From IMG/VR virus record IMGVR_UViG_3300044695_000652, positions 1 to 25,968 of that record: a DNA stretch of 25,968 nt; one strand, given 5' to 3'. Shown here piece after piece: positions 16,030-21,469 of this stretch; position 1 is the stretch's first letter, and every line of letters starts with the position of its first letter. The position numbers and the translations under genes were made by a program. Origin of the DNA: a virus. The notes under the pieces were generated by a model. The model saw nothing but the letters and a program-made list of their open reading frames with translations. It had not been told where the DNA came from and ran no database searches.

Positions 16030-16128
16030 ATGCCTCACGTTTCTTATTGCTGCCAGCGTTGCGGTGAACAGATTGGGTGGGTTGGGAGATTCTTCCAGCT
16101 CATCCGTATTCCTTTGCACCGTTGTTAG
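16030..16128 (+). CDS. Small Cys-rich (zinc-ribbon-like) protein, 32 aa
   Basis: The ATG at 16030 opens a 32-codon frame ending at TAG 16126-16128. The peptide begins MPHVSYCCQRCGEQIGWVGR and continues FFQLIRIPLHRC. It has Cys7 or Cys8 with Cys11 in a C-x2-3-C knuckle, a hydrophobic middle, and a terminal His-x-Cys (H30, C32), enough ligands to bind one zinc ion. It starts 14 bases after the fibre gene. Very short zinc-ribbon proteins with a 'C-x-x-CG-x-x-IGW-x-GR' core look familiar from phages and cyanobacteria, but no function is known to me. It is below usual ORF length cut-offs. Confidence 0.5.
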   Translation: MPHVSYCCQRCGEQIGWVGRFFQLIRIPLHRC

Positions 16129-16139
16129 GGCATAATGGT

Positions 16140-16167
16140 GGGGCAGCGAGTTTGCACCTCCTGCCCC
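16140..16167 (+). other. Hairpin in leader of next gene
   Basis: GGGGCAG (16140-16146) and CTGCCCC (16161-16167) are perfect complements around a 14-base loop. It lies between the zinc-ribbon ORF and the gene starting at 16190. There is no T-run after it, so it is not an obvious terminator. It could stabilise or regulate the mRNA. Confidence 0.4.
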
Positions 16168-16189
16168 TGGCCACAGTTCCCTAGAAACC

Positions 16190-16552
16190 ATGACCGATCA
16201 AGCTTACCGGGGCGTGCCCCACACACCTTGGGCTAAAGACGGAAAAGTCTTTCTGGCCAACGACGAAGACAGTCATTACACCCAAGAGTTCCACAGCCGC
16301 GAGGAAGTACAAACCTTTGCAATTCAGTTGCTCGTTAAAGCGAGCGAGGCTTGGCCGCTTGACTGCGAAAAAGCATTAGCCCAAGAAGACTACAGAAGTT
16401 TGTGTGCTGAGCTGATTAACAGCATCCACGCAAGCCGCTGTACTCAAATGGGTTGGACCAAAGAGAAAGAGGATGAATTACTTACACGTGCTGCACTAGC
16501 TGTAGGCGAAGGTTATTTTACGCCGACAGCGTGGAACATTCTTGCCCAGTAG
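16190..16552 (+). CDS. Hypothetical protein (120 aa)
   Basis: The ATG follows CTAGAAACC, with no Shine-Dalgarno sequence. The N-terminal half (YRGVPHTPWAKDGKVFLAND, then DSHYTQEFHSREEVQTFAIQ) looks like a small alpha/beta unit. The second half begins DYRSLCAELINSIHASRC, closely resembling the DFRSLCAELLQELEHA start of the minus-strand protein at 20817-21302, and continues with KEDELLTRAALAVGEG. That stretch is a module seen in several cyanophage hypothetical proteins. No catalytic motif is seen. It lies in the accessory zone between fibre and lysis genes. Confidence 0.7.
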   Translation: MTDQAYRGVPHTPWAKDGKVFLANDEDSHYTQEFHSREEVQTFAIQLLVKASEAWPLDCEKALAQEDYRSLCAELINSIHASRCTQMGWTKEKEDELLTRAALAVGEGYFTPTAWNILAQ

Positions 16553-16571
16553 TCATTACCACTAATCACCC

Positions 16572-16727
16572 ATGACTGAAGAACAAATTGAAATGCTTCG
16601 CTCCATTATCAAACAAGAGATTGAAGCGGCTGGTATTGACGGCATGGAACACGGCGCTTGGGGTTGGGCAGAACGAATGCTTGACGAAAACTGGGAAGAG
16701 TTTAGAAAGTCTTTTGAAGTCCAGTAG
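16572..16727 (+). CDS. Small acidic helical protein (51 aa)
   Basis: The ATG at 16572 starts a 51-codon frame ending at TAG 16725-16727. The product is acidic and mainly helical: MTEEQIEMLRSIIKQEIEAA, then GIDGMEHGAWGWAERMLDEN and WEEFRKSFEVQ. The clean hydrophobic periodicity and the 'HGAWGWAERMLDENW' segment look like a real protein, and it follows the previous stop by 19 bases. Function unknown. It was found by reading through the gap and is shorter than usual cut-offs. Confidence 0.55.
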   Translation: MTEEQIEMLRSIIKQEIEAAGIDGMEHGAWGWAERMLDENWEEFRKSFEVQ

Positions 16728-16749
16728 TCACCTTCTCTAGTCACCTTCT
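16725..16749 (+). repeat. Direct repeat of a 12-base unit
   Basis: TAGTCACCTTCT occurs at 16725-16736 and again at 16738-16749, one base apart. The first copy includes the TAG stop of the upstream small gene, so the duplication is at or just past the coding end. It may be a recent slippage duplication or a protein binding site. Confidence 0.7.
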
Positions 16750-16764
16750 AATTTGACTCAAATT
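16750..16764. promoter_or_regulatory. Perfect palindrome, operator-like
   Basis: AATTTGA-C-TCAAATT is a perfect seven-base inverted repeat with one central base, right behind the 12-base direct repeat and about 90 bases before the gene at 16855. Its AT-rich arms contrast with the surroundings. It could be a repressor site or a small hairpin. A second inverted pair, GCAACC (16795-16800) with GGTTGC (16814-16819), lies in the same 127-base gap. No convincing -10/-35 pair is seen. Confidence 0.35.
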
Positions 16765-16854
16765 TGAAGTTGGCCAGTCCACGTCGCTAGGCGGGCAACC
16801 GGCCTACTCAACTGGTTGCACTCCTACTAACCTGCTACTGAACACGGTTTTACC

Positions 16855-17160
16855 ATGGCCACCACCTTTACGTGGGGTATCAACACCCTTGAGCGCGAAA
16901 CCGACGACGGCTTTGTGTTTACCGCTCACTACACCGTCAACGCTGAAGACGGCACCTATTCGGCTGGTGCGTACGGCAGCATCGGCTTTACACGCCCCGA
17001 CAACCTCATTCCGTACAACCAGCTCCAAGAGGACACCGTGATCGGCTGGGTCAAGGAAGCCCTAGGAGGTGACGAGAAAGTGGCCGAGATCGAAGCTGCA
17101 CTGCAAGCTCAGATCGACGAGCAGCGCAGCCCTAGCAAGGCTGCAGGTGTGCCCTGGTAA
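16855..17160 (+). CDS. DUF7936-like cyanophage protein (101 aa)
   Basis: The start codon reads ACCATGG. The protein begins ATTFTWGINTLERETDDGFV and continues FTAHYTVNAEDGTYSAGAYG, SIGFTRPDNLIPYNQLQEDT and VIGWVKEALGGDEKVAEIEA, ending in a basic tail SPSKAAGVPW. A beta-rich first half with 'HYTV-x-A-x-DG-x-YSAG-x-YG' and a helical second half with 'VIGWVKEALGGDEKVAEIEAAL' are the pattern of a family common near fibre and lysis genes of cyanophages and other phages. A minor structural role is often assumed; no activity is shown here. Confidence 0.8.
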   Translation: MATTFTWGINTLERETDDGFVFTAHYTVNAEDGTYSAGAYGSIGFTRPDNLIPYNQLQEDTVIGWVKEALGGDEKVAEIEAALQAQIDEQRSPSKAAGVPW

Positions 17161-17164
17161 AAGG

Positions 17165-17215
17165 GTGGCAGGTGGCCGGTCCTCACGCGGTGCCGGCCTC
17201 CCCGCAGCCTGCCAC
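17165..17215 (+). terminator. Nested GC-rich hairpin after the DUF7936-like gene
   Basis: Outer arms GTGGCAGG (17165-17172) and CCTGCCAC (17208-17215) are perfect complements. Inside them GGCCGG (17174-17179) and CCGGCC (17193-17198) form a second perfect stem with a 13-base loop. The structure begins four bases after the stop. It lacks a U-run, so it may be a non-canonical terminator, an attenuator or an mRNA end stabiliser. Confidence 0.5.
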
Positions 17216-17224
17216 TGCGGATCG

Positions 17225-17249
17225 CCTAAACGCCTCAAAAGGGTTTAGG
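17225..17249 (+). terminator. Second hairpin before lysis cassette
   Basis: CCTAAAC (17225-17231) pairs with GTTTAGG (17243-17249); inside, CCT and AGG pair around a CAAA loop, leaving one bulged G. It follows the first hairpin by nine bases. TGTCAAGCTT follows, again without a U-run. Confidence 0.45.
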
Positions 17250-17254
17250 TGTCA

Positions 17255-17275
17255 AGCTTAGCAGGTGGCTAAGCT
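17255..17275 (+). promoter_or_regulatory. Third hairpin, displaying a purine-rich loop just upstream of the lysis genes
   Basis: AGCTTAGC (17255-17262) and GCTAAGCT (17268-17275) are perfect eight-base arms around the loop AGGTG. The loop carries the only Shine-Dalgarno-like bases before the ATG at 17282, so the hairpin may control translation of the first lysis gene. This role is inferred. Confidence 0.45.
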
Positions 17276-17281
17276 AATGGC

Positions 17282-17530
17282 ATGATCGAGCTGATCGCTG
17301 CTATCGCCGGGGCGTCGATCTCCGTTGCTGCAATGGGCGCAATGGGCTTTAGCCGCCGCAATGACGAAGCGCGTGATGCGGTCATTCGGCTGACCAGCGC
17401 AGTGGAGCACATTGCCACGCAACTAGAAGTGCTGCACACCGATATCAAAGAAGACCGCAAGGAGACATTTACGCGGCTGAATACGGTTGAGCAAAGGGTA
17501 TCTAAGCTAGAGGCACGGCCGCCTGCTTAG
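17282..17530 (+). CDS. Lysis-cassette membrane protein with coiled coil (82 aa)
   Basis: Residues about 3-24 (ELIAAIAGASISVAAMGAMG) form one hydrophobic segment, followed by a basic FSRR stop-transfer and a soluble helical domain: DAVIRLTSAVEHIATQLEVL, KEDRKETFTRLNTVEQRVSK. The latter is a heptad-rich coiled coil. This topology fits an accessory holin, antiholin or inner-membrane spanin-like protein. It is the first gene of a three-gene set (gap of two bases, then a four-base overlap) that ends in the endolysin. Which of the two small proteins is the true holin cannot be said from sequence alone. Confidence 0.75.
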   Translation: MIELIAAIAGASISVAAMGAMGFSRRNDEARDAVIRLTSAVEHIATQLEVLHTDIKEDRKETFTRLNTVEQRVSKLEARPPA

Positions 17531-17532
17531 CC

Positions 17533-17718
17533 ATGGATCGCCTTGCTGATTACGTTGCTTTAGCAGTCGCCATTCATGGCGTCGCGTTGATCGTGGTCAA
17601 CTTGACGCCAACACCAAAAGACAACAAAGCACTAAGAAAAACCGCCAAACTTGCGGTCAAGCTTTATAGGGCTATTGAAGTGCTTGCTGGTGTTGTCACT
17701 CCATTGGTTAAGCGATGA
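17533..17718 (+). CDS. Putative holin (61 aa)
   Basis: This small protein has one hydrophobic segment at about residues 6-26 (DYVALAVAIHGVALIVVNLT), a polar basic middle (PTPKDNKALRKTAKLAVKLY) and a second weakly hydrophobic amphipathic helix (RAIEVLAGVVTPLVKR). Small size, membrane helix, basic C-terminus and direct overlap with the endolysin gene (ATGA) are typical of phage holins. The pattern 'VNLTPTPKD...YRAIEVLAG' looks like a family common in cyanophage lysis cassettes. It would make membrane holes that release the endolysin. A start at CCATGG fits its neighbours. Confidence 0.7.
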   Translation: MDRLADYVALAVAIHGVALIVVNLTPTPKDNKALRKTAKLAVKLYRAIEVLAGVVTPLVKR

Positions 17719-18773
17719 TCAAGCTATCCGACCTATTCAAGTACTACAAGCACGGCACGCCGCATCAAATGGCGGCCATCTCTGAATTAGAGGCTGAGCT
17801 ATTAAAGGTTGCGCCTGAAGTCTTTAACAGGGATCAGCATTGGTACAAGACCTGGCAGGCTGGCGGCAAGTTGCATAATTATGACCCAGCCATAAAACTC
17901 ATTAAAGAGTTCGAGGGCGTGCACCTTAGCGCTTATCCAGATCCGCTGCACGGATGGGACGTTGCAACCATCGGTTATGGCACCACGCGCTACCCAGATG
18001 GCCGCAAGGTGCAACGCGGCGACAAGATCACCGTAATTGATGCCGATCAGCTACTAGCACTTGAAGTGGAGCGCATCGCCGCAAAACTGCGCAATAGCGT
18101 GCCGTTTTGGAATAAGATGACGGGCAACAAGCAATGCGCGTTGATCTCCTTCGCTTACAACCTTGGCGCCGGCTTCTACGGCAGCACTGGTTTTGAGACG
18201 ATCAGTAAATGCCTTGTTGGCAAGGACTGGCAGGCAGTGCCAGCAGCAATGGAGTTGTACCGCAACCCAGGCAGTGCCGTAGAGGCAGGCTTGCTGCGTC
18301 GTCGCCGCGCAGAAGGCAGGCTATGGGCTGGTGAGCAGCAGCAGGATCCATCCAAGCTGTCACCCAATAGCGCATTTACAGCTCGCATTACGCCGCACGT
18401 GCAGCTTGGTGAGTTTGCGCTATTTCAAGAAGCACGGCGCTTTGACCATCAATACCAGCTCGACACGGCAGCAGAGCTAGCGGCATTCCTTGAGCGTGCA
18501 CGTGTCAAGTTTGGCGGCAAGCCTGTGGTCATCACCAGCGGCTATCGCCCGCGTGCCATCAATGCAGCGGTAGGTGGCTCCAGTGGCAGCGAGCACCTAT
18601 ACGATGCACCTGACGTTGGTGCTGTTGATTTTTATATCCGCGAGGTCAACATTAACCACGTGCAAGAGTGGTGCGATCAGAACTGGCCGTATTCACTCGG
18701 TTACGGCGCACCTAAGGGATTTGTGCATTTAGGAATGCGTCGCGGCAAGCCAAAGGTACGATGGGATTATTGA
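17715..18773 (+). CDS. Two-domain endolysin: GH24 lysozyme + M15 peptidase (352 aa)
   Basis: Residues about 58-206 form a T4-type lysozyme (GH24): KLIKEFEGVHLSAYPD carries the catalytic Glu67, Asp76 lies nine residues on as in T4 (Glu11, Asp20), and ATIGYGT holds Thr85. ALISFAYNLGAGFYGST and LLRRRRAEGRLW complete the fold. Residues about 222-352 form a peptidase M15_3 domain with TSGYRPRAINAAVGGSSGSE, His294, a GAVDF motif (Asp305) and FVHLGM (His338) as zinc ligands. The protein can therefore attack both sugar and peptide bonds of peptidoglycan. An N-terminal 55-residue helical extension has no clear function. No signal peptide, so release should depend on the holin. Confidence 0.92.
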   Translation: MIKLSDLFKYYKHGTPHQMAAISELEAELLKVAPEVFNRDQHWYKTWQAGGKLHNYDPAIKLIKEFEGVHLSAYPDPLHGWDVATIGYGTTRYPDGRKVQRGDKITVIDADQLLALEVERIAAKLRNSVPFWNKMTGNKQCALISFAYNLGAGFYGSTGFETISKCLVGKDWQAVPAAMELYRNPGSAVEAGLLRRRRAEGRLWAGEQQQDPSKLSPNSAFTARITPHVQLGEFALFQEARRFDHQYQLDTAAELAAFLERARVKFGGKPVVITSGYRPRAINAAVGGSSGSEHLYDAPDVGAVDFYIREVNINHVQEWCDQNWPYSLGYGAPKGFVHLGMRRGKPKVRWDY

Positions 18774-18782
18774 AGCCACTGC

Positions 18783-19100
18783 GTGGATCACTGCATTGAT
18801 GGCGCAAACCTCATCCCGAAACGCAGTGCAAAACATAGATTCAGGCAGCAAATCTTTGAGGCATGGCAGCATCAATGTGCCTACTGCGGAGATGCAGCTG
18901 ACACGTTAGACCACGTCAAGCCGCGCCACAAAGGCGGCGCCACTGTAACGACTAATCTTGTGCCAGCTTGCAGGCCATGTAATCGAAAGAAGGGCAGCGA
19001 AGAATGGCAACAGTGGTTCAATCAGCAGGATTCTTATCTGCTAGATCGTGAGCTTGCTGTGCTGCACTGGATTCAAGCATCTGATGATAGAACACCCTAG
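18783..19100 (+). CDS. HNH endonuclease (105 aa)
   Basis: Start at GTG 18783, nine bases after the endolysin stop; no in-frame ATG is nearby. The HNH core is complete: CAYCG (Cys32, Cys35), TLDHVKPRHKGG (Asp43-His44), TTNLVPACRPCNRKKGS (Asn58, Cys63, Cys66, Asn67). The two CxxC pairs bind a structural zinc. Small free-standing HNH enzymes are often found near terminase genes and help packaging, or act as homing endonucleases. Here it is the last late gene and faces the sigma factor gene tail to tail, with 23 bases between them. Which role applies cannot be decided from this window. Confidence 0.88.
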   Translation: MDHCIDGANLIPKRSAKHRFRQQIFEAWQHQCAYCGDAADTLDHVKPRHKGGATVTTNLVPACRPCNRKKGSEEWQQWFNQQDSYLLDRELAVLHWIQASDDRTP

Positions 19101-19123
19101 CTTGCCATTCTTGCTGGTGATCT

Positions 19124-20050
19124 TTACACATTCCCGCTAGGCAGACCCTCCAGACGTTCCCGACTTTCTGTATTGTTGGCGCCAAGTGGGGTGCCTGCCA
19201 GCGGGTTGCCTATCAGCATACGAAGGCGGCTGATGCCACGCCTTTGTATTTCGCACATGCGTGCACGTGACAGGCCCATGCGCTTTTCTAGGTCATTCCA
19301 TGGCACTGGATTGCGACTGTTGCGTGCATAGATGATTTCACGAGTGCGATCATCTAAATGCTCATCGCAATAGTCGCGCACCGTTTCAAGTTGCCAATCG
19401 TATTCAACGTCGTATTGTCTTTTATCGGCAATGATGTCAAGAATGTTAGATGATTCATCTTGCGCAGGCTTATCAAGACTTGTGACTCGATACGACTGCT
19501 GCAATGTGTCAGATATCACCTTAGGGGTCACATCAAGCACTGCGGCAAGCTCCGCCATGGTTGCTGTGCGTCCGTGCTCTTGCGCAAATGCCTGCGCTGT
19601 CTTGTTGAGCTTGATCAGCATTTCATGTACGCCAAGCGGCAGCCTGATGATTGGATCGTATTGAATCAATGCACGCCCGATGGATTGACGGATCCACCAG
19701 TAGGCGTAGGTGCTGAACTTGTATCCGCGAGTGTAGTCAAACAACTCGACAGCGCGCGCAAGACCGATGTTGCCTTCCTGGATCAGATCCAACATGTCAA
19801 GCGTTTGCGTGTTGCGCCTGCTGTACTTGCGTGCAACATGCACTACAAGCTGCAGGTTGGATTGCATGAACTTTTGCCGCGCGCGCTCACCGCTGCGTAG
19901 TTCGCGGCGTTCTTGTGTCGTCAAAGGTCTTTCAAGATCCTTTAATTCTCTCCACTTTGAAACTCGGCGGCCAAGTTGTATCTCTTGTTGCGGTGTGAGT
20001 AATGGATACCGCGCGATACTGTTTAAGTAGTCGCCAATAGCGTCAGACAT
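19124..20050 (-). CDS. Phage-encoded sigma-70 family RNA polymerase sigma factor (308 aa)
   Basis: I chose the internal ATG at 20050, because the sigma homology begins right there; an in-frame ATG at 20101 would add an unrelated 17-residue leader. Region 1.2 is DAIGDYLNSIARYPLLTPQQ (about 3-22). Region 2 spans about 60-132 with NLQLVVHVARKYSRRNTQTL, LDLIQEGNIGLARAVELFDY and FSTYAYWWIRQSIGRALIQY, so core binding and -10 recognition parts are intact. Region 3 follows (about 140-195, RLPLGVHEMLIKLNK). Region 4 is at about 225-282 with the -35 helix LSRARMCEIQRRGISRLRML. Region 1.1 is missing, as in group-2 factors. It is the last gene of the minus-strand module and may direct host polymerase to phage late promoters. 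Resemblance to cyanobacterial group-2 factors suggests acquisition from a host. Confidence 0.93.
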   Translation of the reverse strand: MSDAIGDYLNSIARYPLLTPQQEIQLGRRVSKWRELKDLERPLTTQERRELRSGERARQKFMQSNLQLVVHVARKYSRRNTQTLDMLDLIQEGNIGLARAVELFDYTRGYKFSTYAYWWIRQSIGRALIQYDPIIRLPLGVHEMLIKLNKTAQAFAQEHGRTATMAELAAVLDVTPKVISDTLQQSYRVTSLDKPAQDESSNILDIIADKRQYDVEYDWQLETVRDYCDEHLDDRTREIIYARNSRNPVPWNDLEKRMGLSRARMCEIQRRGISRLRMLIGNPLAGTPLGANNTESRERLEGLPSGNV

Positions 20051-20309
20051 GGAGAATCCGTTAGTGCATACAATGGAAGCACAATTCCACGGTGCTGCCA
20101 ATGCTGCGCAGCTACGTGCGTTACATGCTGCAGCAGATTGGGGCGGACTGTTGGAATATGCGCTGCTGCTAGCCGAGCAAGAAGCAAGCCAGCGGTCTCA
20201 AATCCACTGGCTTGCGCAAGAGGCGTCGGCAGCATTGCGGACTGGTCTAGAGCAGTGGCACCTAGATGCCGCTGAGGAACTGCTTCGAGGCCGTCGTCGT
20301 GATGTCTGA
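20049..20309 (+). CDS. Lone plus-strand helical protein (86 aa, or 78 aa from 20073)
   Basis: This ORF fills the only gap in the minus-strand module, between the sigma gene start and the dCTP deaminase end, and reads the other way. Its ATG at 20049 overlaps the sigma start codon; the ATG at 20073 (MEAQFHGAANAAQLRALHAA) avoids this and may be the true start. The protein is two helices: AANAAQLRALHAAADW, then GLLEYALLLAEQEASQRSQI followed by HWLAQEASAALR, and an acidic-basic tail. The 'EAQF...(Y)-x-LLL-x-x-Q-x-x-x-R-x-x-I-x-x-L' spacing loosely recalls NblA, the small phycobilisome-degradation adaptor, but this is a weak pattern. The last 48 bases overlap the dcd gene. No Shine-Dalgarno sequence. 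Confidence 0.55.
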   Translation: MENPLVHTMEAQFHGAANAAQLRALHAAADWGGLLEYALLLAEQEASQRSQIHWLAQEASAALRTGLEQWHLDAAEELLRGRRRDV

Positions 20310-20792
20310 GTTGTAATGGCCTGTGACGCTGTAGCTGGTCACCGGCTGCTGGCTCATGCGGAAGAACACCATCTGCCCGATCTTTAAGCCAGGCCAAAGC
20401 GGCAGCGGCAGGATCTGGCGTGAGTTCTTCAGCTCCAAGGTGAGCACGCTGCCATGCCAGCCGGGATCTGCGTAACCGGCGTGCAGATTTTCGTAGCCTT
20501 CGCGTGCGCGGCTTGACTTGAGGAAGAACAGGCCGGCAATGTTCTCCGGCATGTTGAACACTTCAATCGTCTGCGCAAGGATGAACTGCCCCGGCTTCAG
20601 CTCGTAAGGATTTTCTGCCGTGCGTCCCGCAATGCTGAGCGGCCGCATGTTGAGGTTTTCGGCGGACTCGATCATGATCGTGTCACCAAGCCGTAGATCA
20701 AGGCTGGCGGGATTGATCAATGCCTCGTCGTAGTTCGGCACCATGCCATCGGTGCACAGCGCTTTGATTTCGTAGTCGCAGAGGATTGTCAT
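20262..20792 (-). CDS. dcd: dCTP deaminase (176 aa)
   Basis: The protein has the full trimeric dUTPase/dCTP deaminase pattern: INPASLDLRLGDTI (residues 26-39), FFLKSSRAREGYENL (89-103; Ser93/Ser94, Arg97), HAGYADPGWHGSVLTLELKN (104-123) with Asp109-Pro-Gly and Glu120 at the position of the catalytic glutamate, and PLWPGLKIGQMVFFRM. The 'LTLEL' glutamate and the absence of the C-terminal dUTPase arm favour deaminase over dUTPase. It converts dCTP to dUTP (or dUMP in bifunctional forms) and feeds thymidylate synthesis during phage replication. The gene lies in the early operon, upstream of the sigma gene, with an AT-rich 24-base leader. Confidence 0.88.
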   Translation of the reverse strand: MTILCDYEIKALCTDGMVPNYDEALINPASLDLRLGDTIMIESAENLNMRPLSIAGRTAENPYELKPGQFILAQTIEVFNMPENIAGLFFLKSSRAREGYENLHAGYADPGWHGSVLTLELKNSRQILPLPLWPGLKIGQMVFFRMSQQPVTSYSVTGHYNSDITTTASKQFLSGI

Positions 20793-20816
20793 TGGTTAAA
20801 TAAATAATGGGCTTGG

Positions 20817-21302
20817 CTAATCGGGGAGCTGCTCCAGTGCGCGGCGGATGGTGGGGCGGCCCCAACGGGCGAGGACGGCGCGGGCGAATGACAGCACGTC
20901 GGTACGCATGTCTTGACTGCCTTGCCACGGATAGAGCACCGTGCCATCAGGCCGGACTTCCGCAATGTTGTTTCGTTGAGCCAGTTGTAGTAAATCTTCG
21001 TCCGTTATTTTCTGAGGCTTGATAGCAGGACTGCCTAAACATGCAGCGGCCCGTAGGGCTAGCAGCAGTGGCTCGTATTCGTCCGATTCGGGACTCATGA
21101 AGTACGGCAGTTCGCTGCAACGTGGATAGGCGTCTACCGCGTCTCTAGCTGCTGTCATCAACGCCTCATCCGTCGGCCCCTGCGGCTCGGGCTGGGCCAG
21201 GGCGGCGCGGGCTTGATCCTTCAGGGCTTTCTGGTAGTCCCAGGCAGAGGCGTGCTCCAGCTCTTGCAACAGCTCAGCGCACAGTGATCGGAAGTCAGTC
21301 AT
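20817..21302 (-). CDS. Hypothetical accessory protein (161 aa)
   Basis: Its ATG overlaps the stop of the upstream small gene (ATGA). The N-terminus MTDFRSLCAELLQELEHASA shares a module with the plus-strand protein at 16190-16552 (DYRSLCAELINSI). A Pro/Glu/Gln linker (QPEPQGPTDEALM) follows. The C-terminal part (ITDEDLLQLAQRNNIAEVRP, then VLYPWQGSQDMRTDVLSFAR and AVLARWGRP) is a conserved block I recognise from many phage proteins of unknown function. It appears to combine two such modules. No catalytic residues are evident. Confidence 0.75.
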   Translation of the reverse strand: MTDFRSLCAELLQELEHASAWDYQKALKDQARAALAQPEPQGPTDEALMTAARDAVDAYPRCSELPYFMSPESDEYEPLLLALRAAACLGSPAIKPQKITDEDLLQLAQRNNIAEVRPDGTVLYPWQGSQDMRTDVLSFARAVLARWGRPTIRRALEQLPD

Positions 21303-21469
21303 CGGTCATCAGGTATAGAGGTTTTGTCGCAATCGGCATCCCAAGGCGCGGGCGTGGACAGGACTTTGGCGGCTCTAGGGCAGTACCGGCCCGGCTTGGA
21401 CAGCCGACGCAGCAAGGTGTCGAAGTCGGCTGGAACCATTTTGTGCAGCTCCCCAAAATGGTCAGTCAT
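21299..21469 (-). CDS. Small hypothetical protein (56 aa)
   Basis: I used the ATG at 21469, which overlaps the stop of the upstream gene by eight bases; a longer frame back to 21535 would run far into that gene. The peptide begins MTDHFGELHKMVPADFDTLL and continues RRLSKPGRYCPRAAKVLSTP. It ends in PDDR with TGA overlapping the next ATG. The double coupling to both neighbours supports translation. Function unknown; no membrane helix or known motif. Confidence 0.6.
   Translation of the reverse strand: MTDHFGELHKMVPADFDTLLRRLSKPGRYCPRAAKVLSTPAPWDADCDKTSIPDDR

Noticed and set aside
16108-16136. CATAAT as a -10 box before the gene at 16190
   Set aside because: No acceptable -35 box at 16-18 bases; TTGCAC is only 11 bases away.
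17161-17281. Possible tRNA in the structured gap
   Set aside because: No T-loop GTTCRA, no CCA end or matching acceptor stem; the stems are better read as separate hairpins. The 16728-16854 gap was checked likewise.
20051-20101. Earlier in-frame ATG for the sigma factor
   Set aside because: The added leader has no sigma region 1.1 character and the conserved region begins at 20050; it cannot be fully excluded.
20023-20397. 124-residue minus-strand frame
   Set aside because: Overlaps dcd and sigma in another frame and has no recognisable pattern; the plus-strand frame in the same place looks more protein-like.
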